The notes below the pieces were generated by a model that did not search any database, was not told where the DNA came from, and saw nothing but the letters and a program-made list of their open reading frames with translations. A stretch of 64,000 bases of DNA from Labia minor (taxonomy: Eukaryota; Arthropoda; Insecta; Dermaptera; Spongiphoridae), in assembly GCA_963082975.1 (NCBI GenBank), contig OY720345.1:13418491-13482490 (forward strand). The letters run 5' to 3'. This document shows positions 1 to 10,838 of this stretch, piece by piece. Position 1 is the first letter of the stretch; every line of letters begins with the position of its first letter. Made by a program: the position numbers and the translations under genes.

Positions 1-469
1 CCATCAACACACAGATACTTCTACAGAGATAGAAGTCCACCCATCCACCTCTTTACCACCTCCACCCACCCCTATCCACCGGTAAGGGATGGAGGACACG
101 TCGCTAGATGTCCTCATGGTTGTCGTCGTTACTAGGAATATTAGTAAAAGGGGTTGGATCATGTCAGAAAGGGTTGTGTATGTGTGTTTTTAGATGAGAA
201 CCAAGTGATGGAGGGGATAGGGGGTGGGAGCTGGTATGTCAAATAAATATGTTTGCTAGTTGAAAGCAAACCACCCTCACCCTCTGTCATACCAGCCCTT
301 CAATTCTTTAATCAATTGATCAATTTCTATATTCAAACGACTTCAAATCAATTAGAAATTATTATTATTCACAATAATATTCGTTATAGAAAAACTAATC
401 TTAATTTAAATTTAAACCTGCAATTAGAAATTTATAAATTTTATAAACTAAAAATTAATAATTACAAAA
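1..469. other. Left-edge spacer, no gene seen
   Basis: The first 250 bases are of mixed composition with C-rich runs, followed by AT-rich sequence. A 103-codon open frame from 253 is dominated by Asn, Leu, Ile and Lys codons and runs into the repeat end at 470, so I do not call it a gene. Confidence 0.5.
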
Positions 470-501
470 AAACAATACCTCCCTTACTATCGTCGGTCGG
501 T
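470..501 (-). repeat. Solo terminal fragment of the A/B repeat family
   Basis: This 32-bp stretch is the reverse complement of the end shared by the A/B modules (ACCGACCGACGATAGTAAGG, then GAGGTATTGTTTT). Nothing else of the module is recognisable beside it. The same isolated end sits inside an R1 repeat at 9868. It may be a truncated insertion or a deletion product. Confidence 0.75.
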
Positions 502-524
502 AATAATTATTTAAATTTAAATTT

Positions 525-647
525 AAACAAAACAAAACAAAAATATTTCATGATTAATAATTAAATCATTAACCAATTAAATTATTTTTATTTAATTTGT
601 TTATAATTTAATTATTAATCATGAAATATTTTTGTTTTGTTTTGTTT
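525..647. repeat. Perfect inverted repeat, 42-bp arms
   Basis: The arm at 525-566 is the exact reverse complement of 606-647, with a 39-base spacer, so single strands could form a long hairpin. The spacer and right arm (from 567) are repeated directly with a few changes from 649 to about 720, an offset of 82 bp. It is almost pure A+T apart from the AAAAC/GTTTT runs. It may be the relic of a foldback element or a replication-slippage structure. Confidence 0.8.
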
Positions 648-720
648 TCATTAACCAATTAAATTATTTTTATTTAATTAGTTTATAAATTAATTATTAA
701 TCACGAAATATTTTTTTTTG

Positions 721-2290
721 TTTTAATAAAGTATTAAGTAATTGTTAAGTTACCTTGTAAGTACATACCAAGGTACGTGGATTGAATTTTTTATTGGAGT
801 TCACAATGCCACACAATATTTAAAATTACTATTAGCTATAATCCAATACTAATTATAAATTTTTGTTTTTATATATAAATATATCTCTTCTAATGTATAA
901 TATTAATTATTAATGTACTGTAAACTATTCAATTAGAAATGTGATATTATAAATATGGGTAACATAAGGTAAACATAAAAAATAATTTTTAATTTATAAA
1001 CAATTCAATTAATTTTATTTAAAATTAATCTTATTATAGAAAATTCAATTCCAGTAATTGGATAAATTAAATAAATTATAATAATATATTTTATTTTAAA
1101 TTTTTTTAAAATATTAGTACGTATTAAAATGAAAGAAAATTAGTCAGTGTTATTATGTAAGTGTATTGTAAAGTAGTATAGAAAAGTGTATATAAATAAA
1201 ATTCTTTATATTTTTTTTTCAAGTTAAAAAAAGAATAAACATAATGTCGGGAATGTTATTATAAATTCGATAATTATAATTTAAATTTAAATTTTATCTA
1301 TATATATATATATATATATAATGATGGACAAAAGAAGAATAAAGAGATAATATTATTGTAAAAAGCTGGTTAACATAATGTATAAAAAAAAAGTCCTGTC
1401 TTCCATCTCTCTCTCTTCTCTCTTTCTTTTGCCTCCCCTTTACCTCCTCCTATTATGTTGTTTTGACTTTATTTTAGAAAATGACTTTCAAATTTTTGTT
1501 TTATTATTTTTTTAAAACCCTTGGTGGCTGCGTTTTTTTTAAGATGAACGTCGTCGTCGTCGTCGTCTATGATTTTTTTTAATTGAGAATGACCAGAGAA
1601 AATAGAAAGAGAGTGTGTGTGGGTGAGAGAGAGAGAGAGAACGAGAGAGGCAGAAAGTGTGAGAGGACGAGAGACAAGTCAAAATAATATAAGAGACATG
1701 ATTTTTTTTTTTTTTAAATAAAAATTCATTTAAAGCAACATCTGGCAGGTAACAACAAAAAAAAACACAGATGAATAAATTATATCATTTTAAATTTATT
1801 TAAAATAATCAAATCATTTATTTTTACATAGAAAATTTTAAATTTAAAAATTAAAACAAAACATCTTATGTAAAAGATAGTCAAAAACAAAGAAATTATC
1901 ATTTTATAGATAGAACTCTATAATAATCCTAAAAATTCTCAAAAAAATGATTATTATTGAAATTGGGTAGAAGGAATTAATTATTAATATGAAAATGAAT
2001 ATGTATGTCATATTACAATATATGCAGTATGTGACCTACACAGGTGTTACTTATTATGTAGTTAATTATATATATAGCTATAGGTATATCTTAAAGGTCT
2101 GTACGCGACTATAATCCAAATAGAATCAATTATTTAAAACTACGTTTCTATTTGTAATTAATTATTCTTTTTAAATATTTTAAAATATTTTTATATTATT
2201 TTAAACTATTATATTATATATTGTTTAACATATAATTTTAACAAATACATAATAAATCAAAATTATATATAAAAATTAATTAAGAAAAAT
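721..2290. other. AT-rich spacer with simple repeats
   Basis: No gene is visible. It contains a (TA)n run at about 1299-1321, a CT-rich tract near 1402-1450, a (CGT)n run at 1549-1567, a GA-rich tract at about 1610-1675, and several poly-A/T runs. Confidence 0.6.
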
Positions 2291-2856
2291 CTGGAGTGTC
2301 TCCACTCGACTATCTCGCAAATTTGAAATGGATTAAATAACATATATTAATTTAAATTAAATTAAATTAATTAAATTATAAATTAAAATTAATAAATAAT
2401 ATTTATTGGCTCTTTTTGATGGCTCCCGTCACGTATTGGCGCGTGAGATTTGAAGTGTTAAAAAATTATTTTGGTATTTTCTTGCTGAAATTATATATAT
2501 AGCAGTTATATACAATTTTTAATCATGGGAAAAATTATCAAACATATATCTTTATTTTTACGGTCACTTTAGAAGAAAAAAAAATCAAAACGTTGTAGGT
2601 AATGACCCTCTTCCGGTTGAGCTACATTTCTCAAAAGTTGATAGAAAACTATGAATTTTGAATAATGCCCATGTACCAAATTTCATCATTATAGCTCAAA
2701 CCGTTTTTGAGTAATCTTGGTTACATACATACACACACACAAACATTTTTCTCAACCTTAGTGAAAATGATCCAGGAACCTTCAAAACGTATAAAAACAT
2801 CAAAATCTCAACATCGAAAATTTTCGTGATCTCAATAATATCTCTGGCGAGATAGT
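2291..2856 (+). repeat. Unclassified interspersed repeat R1, copy 1
   Basis: It starts CTGGAGTGTCTCC followed by ACTCGACTATCTCGC and ends CTGGCGAGATAGT. The sequence ACTATCTCGC therefore occurs inverted at both ends as a short terminal repeat. Two further copies, in the opposite orientation, lie at 8719-9306 and 9591-10268. The interior shares a block around TTGAGCTACATTTCTC and a (CA)-rich microsatellite at a fixed place. No coding potential is seen. It is a probable non-autonomous DNA element, but I cannot place it in a superfamily. Confidence 0.8.
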
Positions 2857-3728
2857 AAAAAGGCACTAAAATATTATTTTATTAAAAAATCATTAATTAT
2901 TTAATTTATTTATTTATAGATATTTATTCATTATAATTTTCAAATTTTCTCTGTAAAATTTTGTTTTTTTCTATACCTTCTTACAAATAGTTATTATAGA
3001 ACCAATAAAAAGGATTAAGATTTAAAATCACTATGTTTGAAAACTTTAGCTTTAGAAAAATCACATTTGGTGATATAATTATATATCTATATGTAGGGTA
3101 AGAGAGAGAGAGAGAGAGAAAATCAAAACATTTGATTATTTTTTAATAATAATAATAAAAATTAGAGGAAATACGATTTTTTTTTTATTATTTATTATCA
3201 ATATATTTGATCAAAAATAAATATATGTAAAATTTTCATATATTATTTTTTTTTCTTTTAATATAATTTTTAATTTGTCAACGTAATTTTAATATCCTTT
3301 GTCCTTGTGTGCCTATCGATGTGTAAGGGTATATGTAAGTATATTAATTGCTTGCGCATGCGTGAGAGTAAACACACCTTACACGCACATCCTGTGATAT
3401 ACATATATGTATTTATATTTATTAAATAATAAATAAATAAAATTTTAATCAAGATCTTTGATTATTATAAGAGAAAATAAATTTTTTTATATATATAAAA
3501 AAAAATGAATAAAAAATAAAAATAATATTTATTTCAACTAAATACTATACTTATATATGATTTCATAATTAATTAATAATTAATAATTAAAATTTGTATA
3601 ATTGAAAATTAATTAATTTTATTTTATATTAAAGTTCTGTTTTTGATCTTGAACTACTTTCATCTATCTACATAATTCTTATAATCACAAAATTCTCTGA
3701 AAAATTATCTGTCTTTATTTTGACTACC
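2857..3728. other. AT-rich spacer
   Basis: No gene is visible. A (GA)n run lies at 3102-3121. A slightly more complex patch at about 3290-3400 underlies a 60-codon minus-strand frame that has no recognisable features. Confidence 0.5.
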
Positions 3729-3736
3729 ATCTATCT

Positions 3737-3939
3737 CAATGGATCTCAACCTTTTTTTTTACCGCGGCACACTTTTAACGGTTTAAAAATTTGGCGGCAC
3801 ACAAAGAAAAAGATAAGTGTAAAAGTTTACCATATTGAAAAAAATGGTCCCAAAAACGGTAAACTTTTTCTTTTTTTTTAGAACCAAATTGAAAAAATTT
3901 AGAAAAAAAAGTCGGAATCTCACTGGTTGAGAATCACTG
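3737..3939. mobile_element. hAT-type MITE, CCGCGGCACAC subfamily
   Basis: The element is 203 bp. Its ends are imperfect inverted repeats: CAATGGATCTCAACC at the left, and GGTTGAGAATCACTG at the right (consensus TIR CAGTGATTCTCAACC). It is flanked by a perfect 8-bp duplication, ATCTATCT, at 3729-3736 and 3940-3947. An 8-bp duplication with CAGTG-type ends is diagnostic of hAT transposition. The interior holds GC-rich subterminal words (CCGCGGCACAC) and poly-T, with no coding capacity. Confidence 0.92.
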
Positions 3940-3974
3940 ATCTATCTATTCTACTCTTGATCTTTTCACACATA

Positions 3975-4269
3975 AAAAAAAACCTCTTACTTTTGTACGT
4001 CCTACGCAAGGACAACGCCTATCAAGTCAGTTATATCAATGAGGTGTCCTATGATCAGTAGAACGGGTCCTCTCAACCTTTACCTTGATTTTCTTGATCG
4101 GAGGCGCTACTTTTTATCAAGTAGCTATTCCCCAATGTTGATCCCGGAGGCTGGGTTGACCCCGTCCCATAGACCCCAGCTAGAGATATTCCCTTGCCAG
4201 GCCCGGGACTTGAACCCGCGACCATGTGAATGTGAGACAGCGAGGCTAGCCTCTCACCCAATGGCGTCT
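3975..4269 (-). mobile_element. tRNA-derived SINE, copy 1
   Basis: Read on the minus strand, the head carries a tRNA-like segment with a pol III B box (GGGTTCAAGTCCCGGG) about 45 bases in. A roughly 200-base body follows and the copy ends in a T-rich tail. The insertion is flanked by a perfect 14-bp duplication, TCTTTTCACACATA, at 3961-3974 and 4270-4283, as expected for LINE-driven retroposition. A second copy is at 25279-25572 on the plus strand. The open frames on both strands here (81 and 118 codons) are by-products of the SINE body. Confidence 0.92.
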
Positions 4270-4429
4270 TCTTTTCACACATAATTGTATCATTATTAGT
4301 TTTTCCTTGTATAATAATTATTATTAAATTTATATGTAAAGGCATCGGAGAGAGTGATGAGGAGGGTGAGCATGACTTTTCATAGTAATACGATGATTTT
4401 GAAGAAGGGAGTTGTCTCTTAGATTGCAT

Positions 4430-4960
4430 GTAGTATCAACGGTTCTCTTTCTCTATGTGGTCAGTAGTCTTTGTATTTTATGTCACGTGGCGCTATGCAA
4501 ATTTTAAAAGAATTTCCTGTCGGTTGTTTTGACTAAAGTTGAGGGTACTCTCCACTCGACTATCAATTGACCTATGCAGTTTAGAGAGTATTTCTCTTGT
4601 ATCAGGCAAGCCTGGGGCCTAGATATAGATTGGACAGTGGGAATTAGACTTAATCCAAAAGGAACTGGTTAGGGTACTTGAATACTAGTACTATTACCAA
4701 AGGGACATACACCTATTATTATCTTATTGACAACATCGACGTATTGACTTTAGACAGAGAGTTGAGATTGTTCTTGTAGGTATCTTTGAACAAACTAAAA
4801 GTCCTTCGCCAAAAGAGGAGAACAATAAGACTGCAACTTTCTAGATAAATGCCTCGAAATATAAGGTCATCTTCAGGACTGAGTTCACAATTTGTGATCT
4901 CGCTGTTCCAGAAACATTTATTCACTGTTGCTGGACTGCCTGATTTATTGAGGAGTGAGA
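4430..4960. other. Unique GC-richer block, unidentified
   Basis: This is more complex and less A+T-rich than its surroundings. A 68-codon minus-strand frame (4719-4925) has a more protein-like composition than most, but I recognise no domain. At 4550-4564 a 15-base match to the R1 terminus (TCTCCACTCGACTAT) appears without the rest of R1. It could be an old transposon remnant or regulatory DNA. Confidence 0.35.
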
Positions 4961-5141
4961 TTAACAGAAATGATAGATAATTTTATTTTTTCAAAGAAAT
5001 ACTAAAATTGAAATAATCCATACTGGATAATGATTAATGATATACGAAATTTTATTTTTATTTTTTAATTCTAGAATATGTTATACTCTCTTGGAAATGT
5101 TTACAGTGTTAATGCTTATATTTTTGTTCAATGTTGTATGA

Positions 5142-5240
5142 CAGGGATGGCGAACCTATGTCACGTTTGAAAATTTTGATGGCACGCACAAAGACAAGAT
5201 TATTTTTTTTTTCCATTTCTGAAATTTATGAATATAAAAA
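5142..5240. mobile_element. One end of a hAT-like element (fragment)
   Basis: The sequence CAGGGATGGCGAACC followed by a GGCACGCAC word resembles terminal inverted repeats of hAT elements. No matching right end was found nearby, so this is a solo end or a truncated copy. Confidence 0.45.
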
Positions 5241-5673
5241 CAAGAAGGATTTCTTTTAAAAATGTCGAAATGTGAATTTGCCTAAGATTCAGTTAAATAT
5301 TGGAAATAATATAATGAGTTCACACTACTCTAATCTAAAATCAATTAAAGAATTTGCATACAATAAAAATAAAAAAATAATAAATAATTTTTAGGAAAGA
5401 TATACTTTTCCACAAATAAATTCCAAATTAAATAATAATAATTTTATTTTTTTGGTATAAAATTTAATATTTAAAATTATAACACTTTTATACAGGATAG
5501 TTAGAAGTTATACAAAAATATTCGATTATATATTAACACTAAAAGGGGTACTACTAGTGGAGAAAACAATCATGACAATTTTATGGTATATTAGTTACTT
5601 CAAATAGATTTTTTATAATTTTGTAGTACGGACATCCAAAAAACGTTCGCCTTCTCTACTGTATTGTATACAC

Positions 5674-5900
5674 CAGTGATTCCCAAACTGCGAGCCGCGA
5701 AAAAAAATTCCTAATACTTGAAATTTTTTGGTTCTAAAAAAAAGATGATTTTGTGGGGAAACTTTTGAACATTTTCGATTATTTTCAAAATTTTTTCAAT
5801 TTGCTTCTAAAAAAAAGGTAAACCGTTTGTCCCGGTTTGATGTTTTCGAAATATGGTTCCCCTAATTAAGGGAGCCGCGGAAAAAGTTTGGGAACCTCTG
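5674..5900. mobile_element. hAT-type MITE, GAGCCGCG subfamily
   Basis: The element is 227 bp, starting CAGTGATTCCCAAACTG and ending AGTTTGGGAACCTCTG. The target duplication is GTATACAC at 5666-5673 and GTATACAT at 5901-5908 (7 of 8). Subterminal GAGCCGCG and GGAGCCGCGG words are inverted partners. No coding capacity. Confidence 0.9.
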
Positions 5901-5908
5901 GTATACAT

Positions 5909-7689
5909 ATATAGATAAGGTATATAGTGTAAGTAATAGTATTAAATAGTCAAATACAACTATTTAACTTGTTGATTTGTGAACTGTATATTATTTTAAT
6001 GTATTAGTGGAAAAATGAGTCTGTTCGTGGTAATGTATGTATATTGCGATTGAAAGATTTTAAGGAGTTTAGTGAATATTTTGTAAAATTTAGAAAAAAA
6101 TAGCCTATACTTTATTTATTTAAATGGAAAATAACGATTGTGTACAATTAATTATATTATAATATTTAATACTATTTTGGATAAGTTCATTCATTAATAA
6201 ATAAATAAATGATAATTATTAAATTTATTACAAATAAAGAATGAAACAGTATGTAGCTTTAAAAGAGGATAACAGTTGTGTTTTTTTTACTTTCTAGAAA
6301 GGTGTTCATTGATTGATTATCTAAATTGAAATATTTTAATAGTCAACTATATAATTGTGTTTTTGTCATTTTAAAATTTTATATAAATATTTGTTCAATA
6401 TATATATAAATAGAAATGATTATAAATGTAATAGATAATATTAAATTAAATAAATTAAATTGCTTGGCAAAATGAATATATATATATATATATATAAACA
6501 AAAACTAAACAAATATATTTATATATATACATTACAAGATATATAGTCGAAGATACTTGTTCTACGACTTGTATACTGCTCCCATCTAGCGGCAGTTTAA
6601 TTTATTAACTAAAATGTTGGCTGCCAAGTTAGTATTTATAGAGATATCTATGTCTATATCATATTTATATCTATAAAATATATATAGAAACAATAAATAA
6701 GATGAATAAATGAATTTATTGATTATAAAACTTGAAATTAATATAAATAATAATTATCTATAAATAAAGAAAAAAAAAACAATCTATCATTTATTAATAA
6801 AATAAAATTACTAAAATATAAAAACAAATAGAATAATTATTATATAAATTAATTTAAGAAGGTAATATATATTATTGAACTGAGAAAGAGACAGAAACAA
6901 TTTCCCATTATTAAAATTATTCAACAAATAAAAACAATCATTGTTAAAAAAATTTAAATTTTATGCGATTTTTCCCAGATGATAAAATCTGATGTGTTGT
7001 GAGTTTGACGCCCCAAATTAAGACCTTTAGAGTTAATTAACTAATAAACAAATAAATAAATTACTTGTTTAAATACTTAGTAAACATATATACATACATA
7101 TATATATATATATTGTTGTTTAAATGTATTTATTTAGTAATACATAAAATAAATTCATAATCAATAACGATTATATTGTTTTAAATTGTTGTAACTTAAA
7201 TTAAATTTTGTATTGAAATCTTTATTAAAAATTATATTTCATTTTTAAGATTTAATTTATTATTTAATTTATTATTATAATCTAATACTTATATTATATA
7301 TATTATAATTTTTTTTTTAAAATATACTTATATATATATATATATTTTCAATAAGGATTCTGTATACGAATACGTACATAAACATATTATTGGATATCTT
7401 ATAATTCAAAAAAAATTATTATTAATATATAGAAAGACAAGTTTATTTAAATATAAAAAAAAAATCAAATTTTAAAAAAATATTTGATAAATTAAATTCA
7501 TTTTTTTTATTTTAAATCTTATTATTGAATTTAATTTAATAAGAATAGTTAATCATTAATATTGAAGCTTTAAAATTATTTTAAATTATGTTTTATTGAT
7601 TATAAATAATACATATAAATAAATTTTACAGAAATGTACTCAGAATAAGTTAGATATTTCAGGTTTTAACTTATTTATACACTTATATG
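5909..7689. other. AT-rich spacer
   Basis: No gene is visible. It contains TA microsatellites (about 6478-6496, 7099-7112 and 7328-7345) and long A/T runs. A less AT-biased patch at 6540-6625 includes CCATCTAGCGGCAG. Confidence 0.5.
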
Positions 7690-7850
7690 TAGGGTGACCA
7701 AACGTCCCGTTTTTCCGGGATTGTCCTGTTTTTAGGTGCTCTGTCCCAGCGTCCAGAAAAATGTCATCGGGACAGCCTATTGTCCCATTTATTTTAAATA
7801 AAAACGCTTTCGGGACTAGGATCTTAAACATTTCTGACTTTTTTTTTCAA
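7690..7850. mobile_element. Truncated hAT-type MITE, TAGGGTGACC family
   Basis: It begins TAGGGTGACCAAACGTCCC and continues with the CCGGGA/GGTGCTCTGTCCC interior seen in the full copy at 48710-48976. The right TIR is missing. Confidence 0.8.
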
Positions 7851-8718
7851 CATATAAGAACACATAAGAATATAAAACATGGAATTCTTTTATTATTAAA
7901 ATATTTTTCAATTATATTTATATTGTATATTTTCAGTTAAATTAAGAAATATATATGAGTTTCCTTATATATAAAAAATATTCAAATAAAATAGAACCAT
8001 TATGTGTATTCTAATAAGAGTAAATTAAAAAAATATATAATATAACACAAGAAATTATATTTCTTTTCATTTTATTGATTTTTTTATTATTTTTCATAAT
8101 TATGTATTTATTTTTTAAAAAATAATGTATAATAGAACAGAAATTGAAAAAAAAACAAATATATATTATTAATAGTATTTTCATTATATACTTTGGTGAA
8201 ATGGCCCAGTTAAATATTTTTACGCTTGGTTTTAACAAATTTCTGAAAGCTCCTCTATGTAATCAAATTCAAAATTTTTAGACTTTTCAAACTCAATATA
8301 AAAATTGTACACTTTTCAGCCATTGCTGTAGTATACTTGTTGTATTTGGGTATAAGACTGGTAAAATTATGTTAAGAAAGTCACTCAATTTTTATGGTAG
8401 TGATATTATGTGAATAACGTTTAAATTCATCGATGAAAAGTATAACTCATTTTCTGATACCACGCATTTCCTATAAATTAATAAAATCATTATTCAGCCA
8501 TTTATTAAATTTCGTATGGAGTGTTCACTCCAAGGGTACATAAAAAATACTTACCCTCCCAATAAATTTTTACCTCCATAAAAAAAAATGTCCATTTAAG
8601 TAAATAGTATAACTATGATATTAAATGCTCATGGAGATATACACAGATTATATTAATAAAATTTATACATACAACAAAATTATATTTGTTGTGTACTATT
8701 ATATGTGGTACTATTTTT
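7851..8718. other. AT-rich spacer
   Basis: No gene is visible. A 75-codon minus-strand frame (8011-8238) is Phe/Ile/Lys-rich and composition-driven. Confidence 0.5.
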
Positions 8719-9306
8719 ACTATCTAGCCAGAGATAGTATTGCGATCATTAAAATTTTCGATGTTTTTATACGTTTTGAAGGTTCCTGAATCATTTTCAC
8801 TAAGGTTGAGAAAAATGTATGTGTGTATGTGTGTATGTGTCTATGTAGACAAGATTACGCAAAAATGGTTTGAGCTAGAATCATGAAATTAGGTACATGG
8901 GCATTATTCAAAATTCGTAGTTTTGTTTCAACTTTTGAGAAATGTAGCTCAACCGGAAGAGGGTTATTACCTACAACGTTTTGATTTTTTTTCCTCTTAA
9001 GTGACCTTAAAAATAAAGATAGATGGTTGATAATTCTACACATGATTAAAAATTGTATAAAACTGCTATATATAGAATTTCAGCTTGATTGATTCGCTGA
9101 AAGTACCAGAATTAATTTTTTAACACTGCAAATCTCACGCACCAACACGTGACGTGCTGCCATCAACAAAAAGCTAAACATGCGCCGGTTTAATAAATAT
9201 TATTTATTAATTTTAATTTATAATTAATTAAATTTAATTTTAATATAATATATTATGTTATTTAATCCAATTCAAATTGCGAGATTGTCGAGTGGAGACA
9301 CTCCAG
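8719..9306 (-). repeat. Repeat R1, copy 2
   Basis: Inverted relative to copy 1. It starts ACTATCTAGCC and ends GAGTGGAGACACTCCAG. The internal block matches copy 1, with the microsatellite position occupied by TGTGTATG-type repeats at about 8818-8846. The 62-codon minus-strand frame inside it (8855-9043) is repeat-derived and not a gene. Confidence 0.85.
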
Positions 9307-9590
9307 CTAATTTTTGTTTAAATACTACACAAAAATATTCTCTTTGTCACCAATTCTCGCCACCAACTGTGTCAACCCACTGACTTATTAATTTGAAACC
9401 CCATTAGATGGAAATTCAATAAATGGTAGTACGATACCCGAGGACGAGAAACAAAACAATACAATGATGTTAGAATCAGCCGGGACTTTGTTTACCTCGT
9501 CTTTCACCTTTGCATACCATTTGGGCATTCAAACTGAATCTCGTTGCGTTATAATTAAACATTTTATTGGGGTCTAATGATGCATTTTTT
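9307..9590. other. Unique spacer between two R1 copies
   Basis: These 284 bases are of mixed composition and non-repetitive, sandwiched between two R1 copies in the same orientation. No open frame of note is seen. The arrangement would suit either an R1-flanked composite unit or two chance insertions. Confidence 0.4.
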
Positions 9591-10268
9591 ACTATCTCGC
9601 CAGAGATAGTATTGCGATCACGAAAATTGTCGATGTCGAGATTTTAATGTTTTTTGAAGGCCCCTGAATCATTTTCACTAAGGTTGAGAAAAATGTATGT
9701 CTGTCTGTCTCTCTCTCTCTCTGTGTGTGTGTGTACGCAAAAACGGTTTGAGGTAGAATAATGAAATTAGGTACACAGGCATTATTCAAAATTCGGAGTT
9801 TTCTATCAACTTTTGAGAAATGTAGCTCTTTCGGAAAAGGATCATTACCTATCACGTTTTCATTTTTACCGACCGACGATAGTAAGGGAGGTATTGTTTT
9901 TCCTCTAAACTGACCGTAAAAATAAAGATATAAGTTTGATAGTTTTTCACATGATTAAAAATTGTATAAAACTAGTATATAGAATTTCAGCTTGATTGAA
10001 TAGCTGAAAGTAGTACTAAATTATTTTTTTAAATTTTTAAATTTTGACTTAAAAAGGAAAAAAGATAAAGGCTTTAAATTTAAATATAATATATGTTAAT
10101 TAATTAATTTAATTGAATAAGATAATGTAAATTTAATTTTTTTTAATTAATTAATCCAATATATACTTAATTTATAATTTATATATTTTAATTAAATTTA
10201 ATTTAAATATAATATTTGTTAATTAATCCAATTCAAATTTGCGAGATAGTCGAGTGGAGACACTCCAG
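9591..10268 (-). repeat. Repeat R1, copy 3, with a 33-bp insert
   Basis: It starts ACTATCTCGCCAGAG and ends GAGTGGAGACACTCCAG, in the same orientation as copy 2. It is longer than the other copies through an added AT-rich tract near the right end (about 10020-10220). The microsatellite position holds (CT)n(GT)n at about 9701-9734. At 9868-9900 it carries an extra segment identical to the A/B family terminus. Confidence 0.85.
9868..9900 (+). repeat. Solo A/B-family terminus inside R1 copy 3
   Basis: This 33-bp segment (ACCGACCGACGATAGTAAGG, then GAGGTATTGTTTT) is absent from the matching place in R1 copies 1 and 2, where the flanks run together through a T-rich tract. It therefore arrived after R1 or by a template switch. 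Confidence 0.8.
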
Positions 10269-10838
10269 ATTTTTTAGAATCGCTGATGTTTTTTATTGGT
10301 ATTTCTACATGCTTGATTTCTACAAAAGGATTGTGCTGCTAGAACTTGTCAATCAATAATTTAACGTTTTACTTAAAGTCTTTAACTCTACGGGGTTGAT
10401 ATTTTTCACTCAGCTAAGTAATTTTCTTCTTCTTCTGTAATTAGAGGCCATGGACCGATAAATGACTTTTTGAATTTACTGGAAAGTCTAAACTCAATGG
10501 TTGTTTTTGGCAGACATTAAAAATTTTTGTTACACATTTATTGTTCATGTCTTTTCCAACAGTCATAGAAGTATTTTGTAACAATTTTTTCATTAAATTC
10601 TATATTTAAATATTCACAATTATATATATAGGAGCAAATAACTGTAAGGTATCTTTGATTGAAATTAAAATTTTGGCCATTCCAAAGAGAAAATAGCATT
10701 AGAAAAAATAGTTAACTACAGTATATCTACAGTGATCCCAAATATTTGCTTAGTGGTTCAGCATGGAACTTAAATTCAAATTAATTTTATATTACCGCCC
10801 TCTGACTATGTTTATATATTAAATTAAGTAATTGTAAA
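10269..10838. other. Spacer, no gene seen
   Basis: AT-rich with a moderately complex stretch at 10380-10530. No recognisable element. Confidence 0.4.

Noticed and set aside
253-564. 103-codon plus-strand frame
   Set aside because: Composition-driven AT-rich frame (Asn, Leu, Ile, Lys) that crosses the solo A/B end and the left hairpin arm.
6583-6597. CTCF-like CCATCTAGCGGCAG
   Set aside because: Too many mismatches to the vertebrate or fly CTCF consensus, and a single occurrence.
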